This document shows, in pieces, positions 63,552 through 64,000 of a stretch of DNA of 64,000 nt (within the stretch, counting starts at the first letter, position 1; each line of letters begins with the position of its first letter). This stretch comes from Symbiodinium natans (taxonomy: Eukaryota; Sar; Dinophyceae; Suessiales; Symbiodiniaceae). The DNA is taken from contig CAJNDS010002197.1 in assembly GCA_905221605.1 (NCBI GenBank), positions 365,852 to 429,851 of the forward strand, given 5' to 3'. The notes under the pieces are model-generated. The model saw only the letters and a program-made list of their open reading frames with translations, was not told the origin of the DNA and ran no database searches. The position numbers were made by a program, and so were the translations under genes.

Positions 63552-64000
63552 GTTTAGGGACTGGAGTTTCGCGAGTTTTCGGGGCTTTGGGGCTTGAATT
63601 AGGGCAAGGTATTTCAGGTTTCTGGGGTTGCGGAGGGCTTCGTTACCTAGAGGGCTTAATAAGGGGTACTGTGCGCCATGCTGGACAGGGCTGTTTTGTG
63701 GGTACCTGCGTCCATGCGTGCCGCAGGTGGACTTACGTGGGTTTGGGGTTTATAGGCTTTAGGGTTTAGGGTTTTAGGGGTTAGGGCAGATGTAGCCCCG
63801 ATAAGTAGCCTTGTGACAGCACGAGGAGGATGTGTGAGCCTAACCCTCAACCCAAACCCAAAAGTGCTCCTAAAACCTGATGGAGTCGACGCTGATTCGG
63901 TTTCGGGGTGGTTCGTTGAAAAAATTCAAATTCACCCTGATGGTTTTCTTGAAACCCTGAACCCTGTTCGGTTTCTTTCCGGCGCTGGGCCGTGTGAAGC

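Larger units (their letters stand above)
1..64000. repeat. Interspersed telomere-type 7-mer TTTAGGG/CCCTAAA throughout
   Basis: Short to long arrays of TTTAGGG or its complement, with one-base variants, occur in nearly every kilobase in both orientations. The clear exception is about 47.0-53.0 kb. They separate exon islands rather than forming one terminal tract, so this is not simply a chromosome end. Confidence 0.95.

Noticed and set aside
1-64000. Window as a chromosome end or a subtelomere
   Set aside because: Arrays occur in both orientations between coding exons over the whole window, with none terminal; a plain telomere does not explain them.
1-64000. CRISPR array, because of regularly spaced short repeats
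   Set aside because: Units are 7-9 bp tandem repeats without unique spacers, and the genes have introns.
1-64000. tRNA, rRNA, spliced-leader or snRNA genes
   Set aside because: No cloverleaf, rRNA core or dinoflagellate spliced-leader sequence was seen on reading; a covariance-model search would decide.

Overview
The window is nuclear DNA of a eukaryote, most likely a dinoflagellate (inference). Four things support this. (1) Two recognisable genes are cut into very small exons of about 24-110 nt, joined by introns that end in AG but begin with GT, GC or GA, a donor mixture known from dinoflagellates. (2) Intron starts and downstream exon starts often share a few bases. (3) The dominant repeat is the 7-mer TTTAGGG/CCCTAAA, the telomere repeat of dinoflagellates, some other protists and plants. 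(4) Every exon I could support reads on the + strand, which suits the unidirectional gene order of dinoflagellates. I saw no rRNA, tRNA, CRISPR or bacterial-style operon. Long open frames are few, and most are translations of repeats.

Layout. 1-1.2 kb: two exon-like islands of unknown identity. 1.2-13 kb: a nitronate monooxygenase (2-nitropropane dioxygenase) gene in at least eight exons; seven exons carry clear family motifs, and most junctions keep phase. 13-41 kb: about 25 short exon-like islands on the + strand that I could not assign, embedded in telomere-type arrays and small inverted-repeat elements. About 41.1 kb: a weak PP2C-phosphatase-like exon. 43-57 kb: more unassigned islands, some with membrane character. 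57.7-63.6 kb: five exons of a CLC-type chloride channel/antiporter whose reading phase closes across all four introns; the gene probably starts further upstream (candidate exons at 46.7, 54.8 and 55.6 kb) and runs out of the window.

Between exons the DNA is dominated by arrays of TTTAGGG or CCCTAAA and close variants (TTTAGTG, AGGCTTT, AGGGCTT, 8- and 9-mers). Most exon islands have CCCTAAA on their left and TTTAGGG on their right. Introns therefore begin G-rich and end C-rich and could fold end to end, and each island is oriented like a linear fragment with a telomere at both ends. At least five families of small terminal-inverted-repeat elements (about 100-340 bp) are present. Comparing their copies shows telomere-type arrays inserted inside two elements and a roughly 430-bp coding-like cargo captured in a third. 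From 47 to 53 kb the telomere-type arrays nearly vanish and different tandem and dispersed repeats take over.

Only the nitronate monooxygenase and CLC genes are named with confidence. Other exon calls rest on an AG acceptor, an open frame, codon-like composition and the telomere-array framing, and the frame is often ambiguous.
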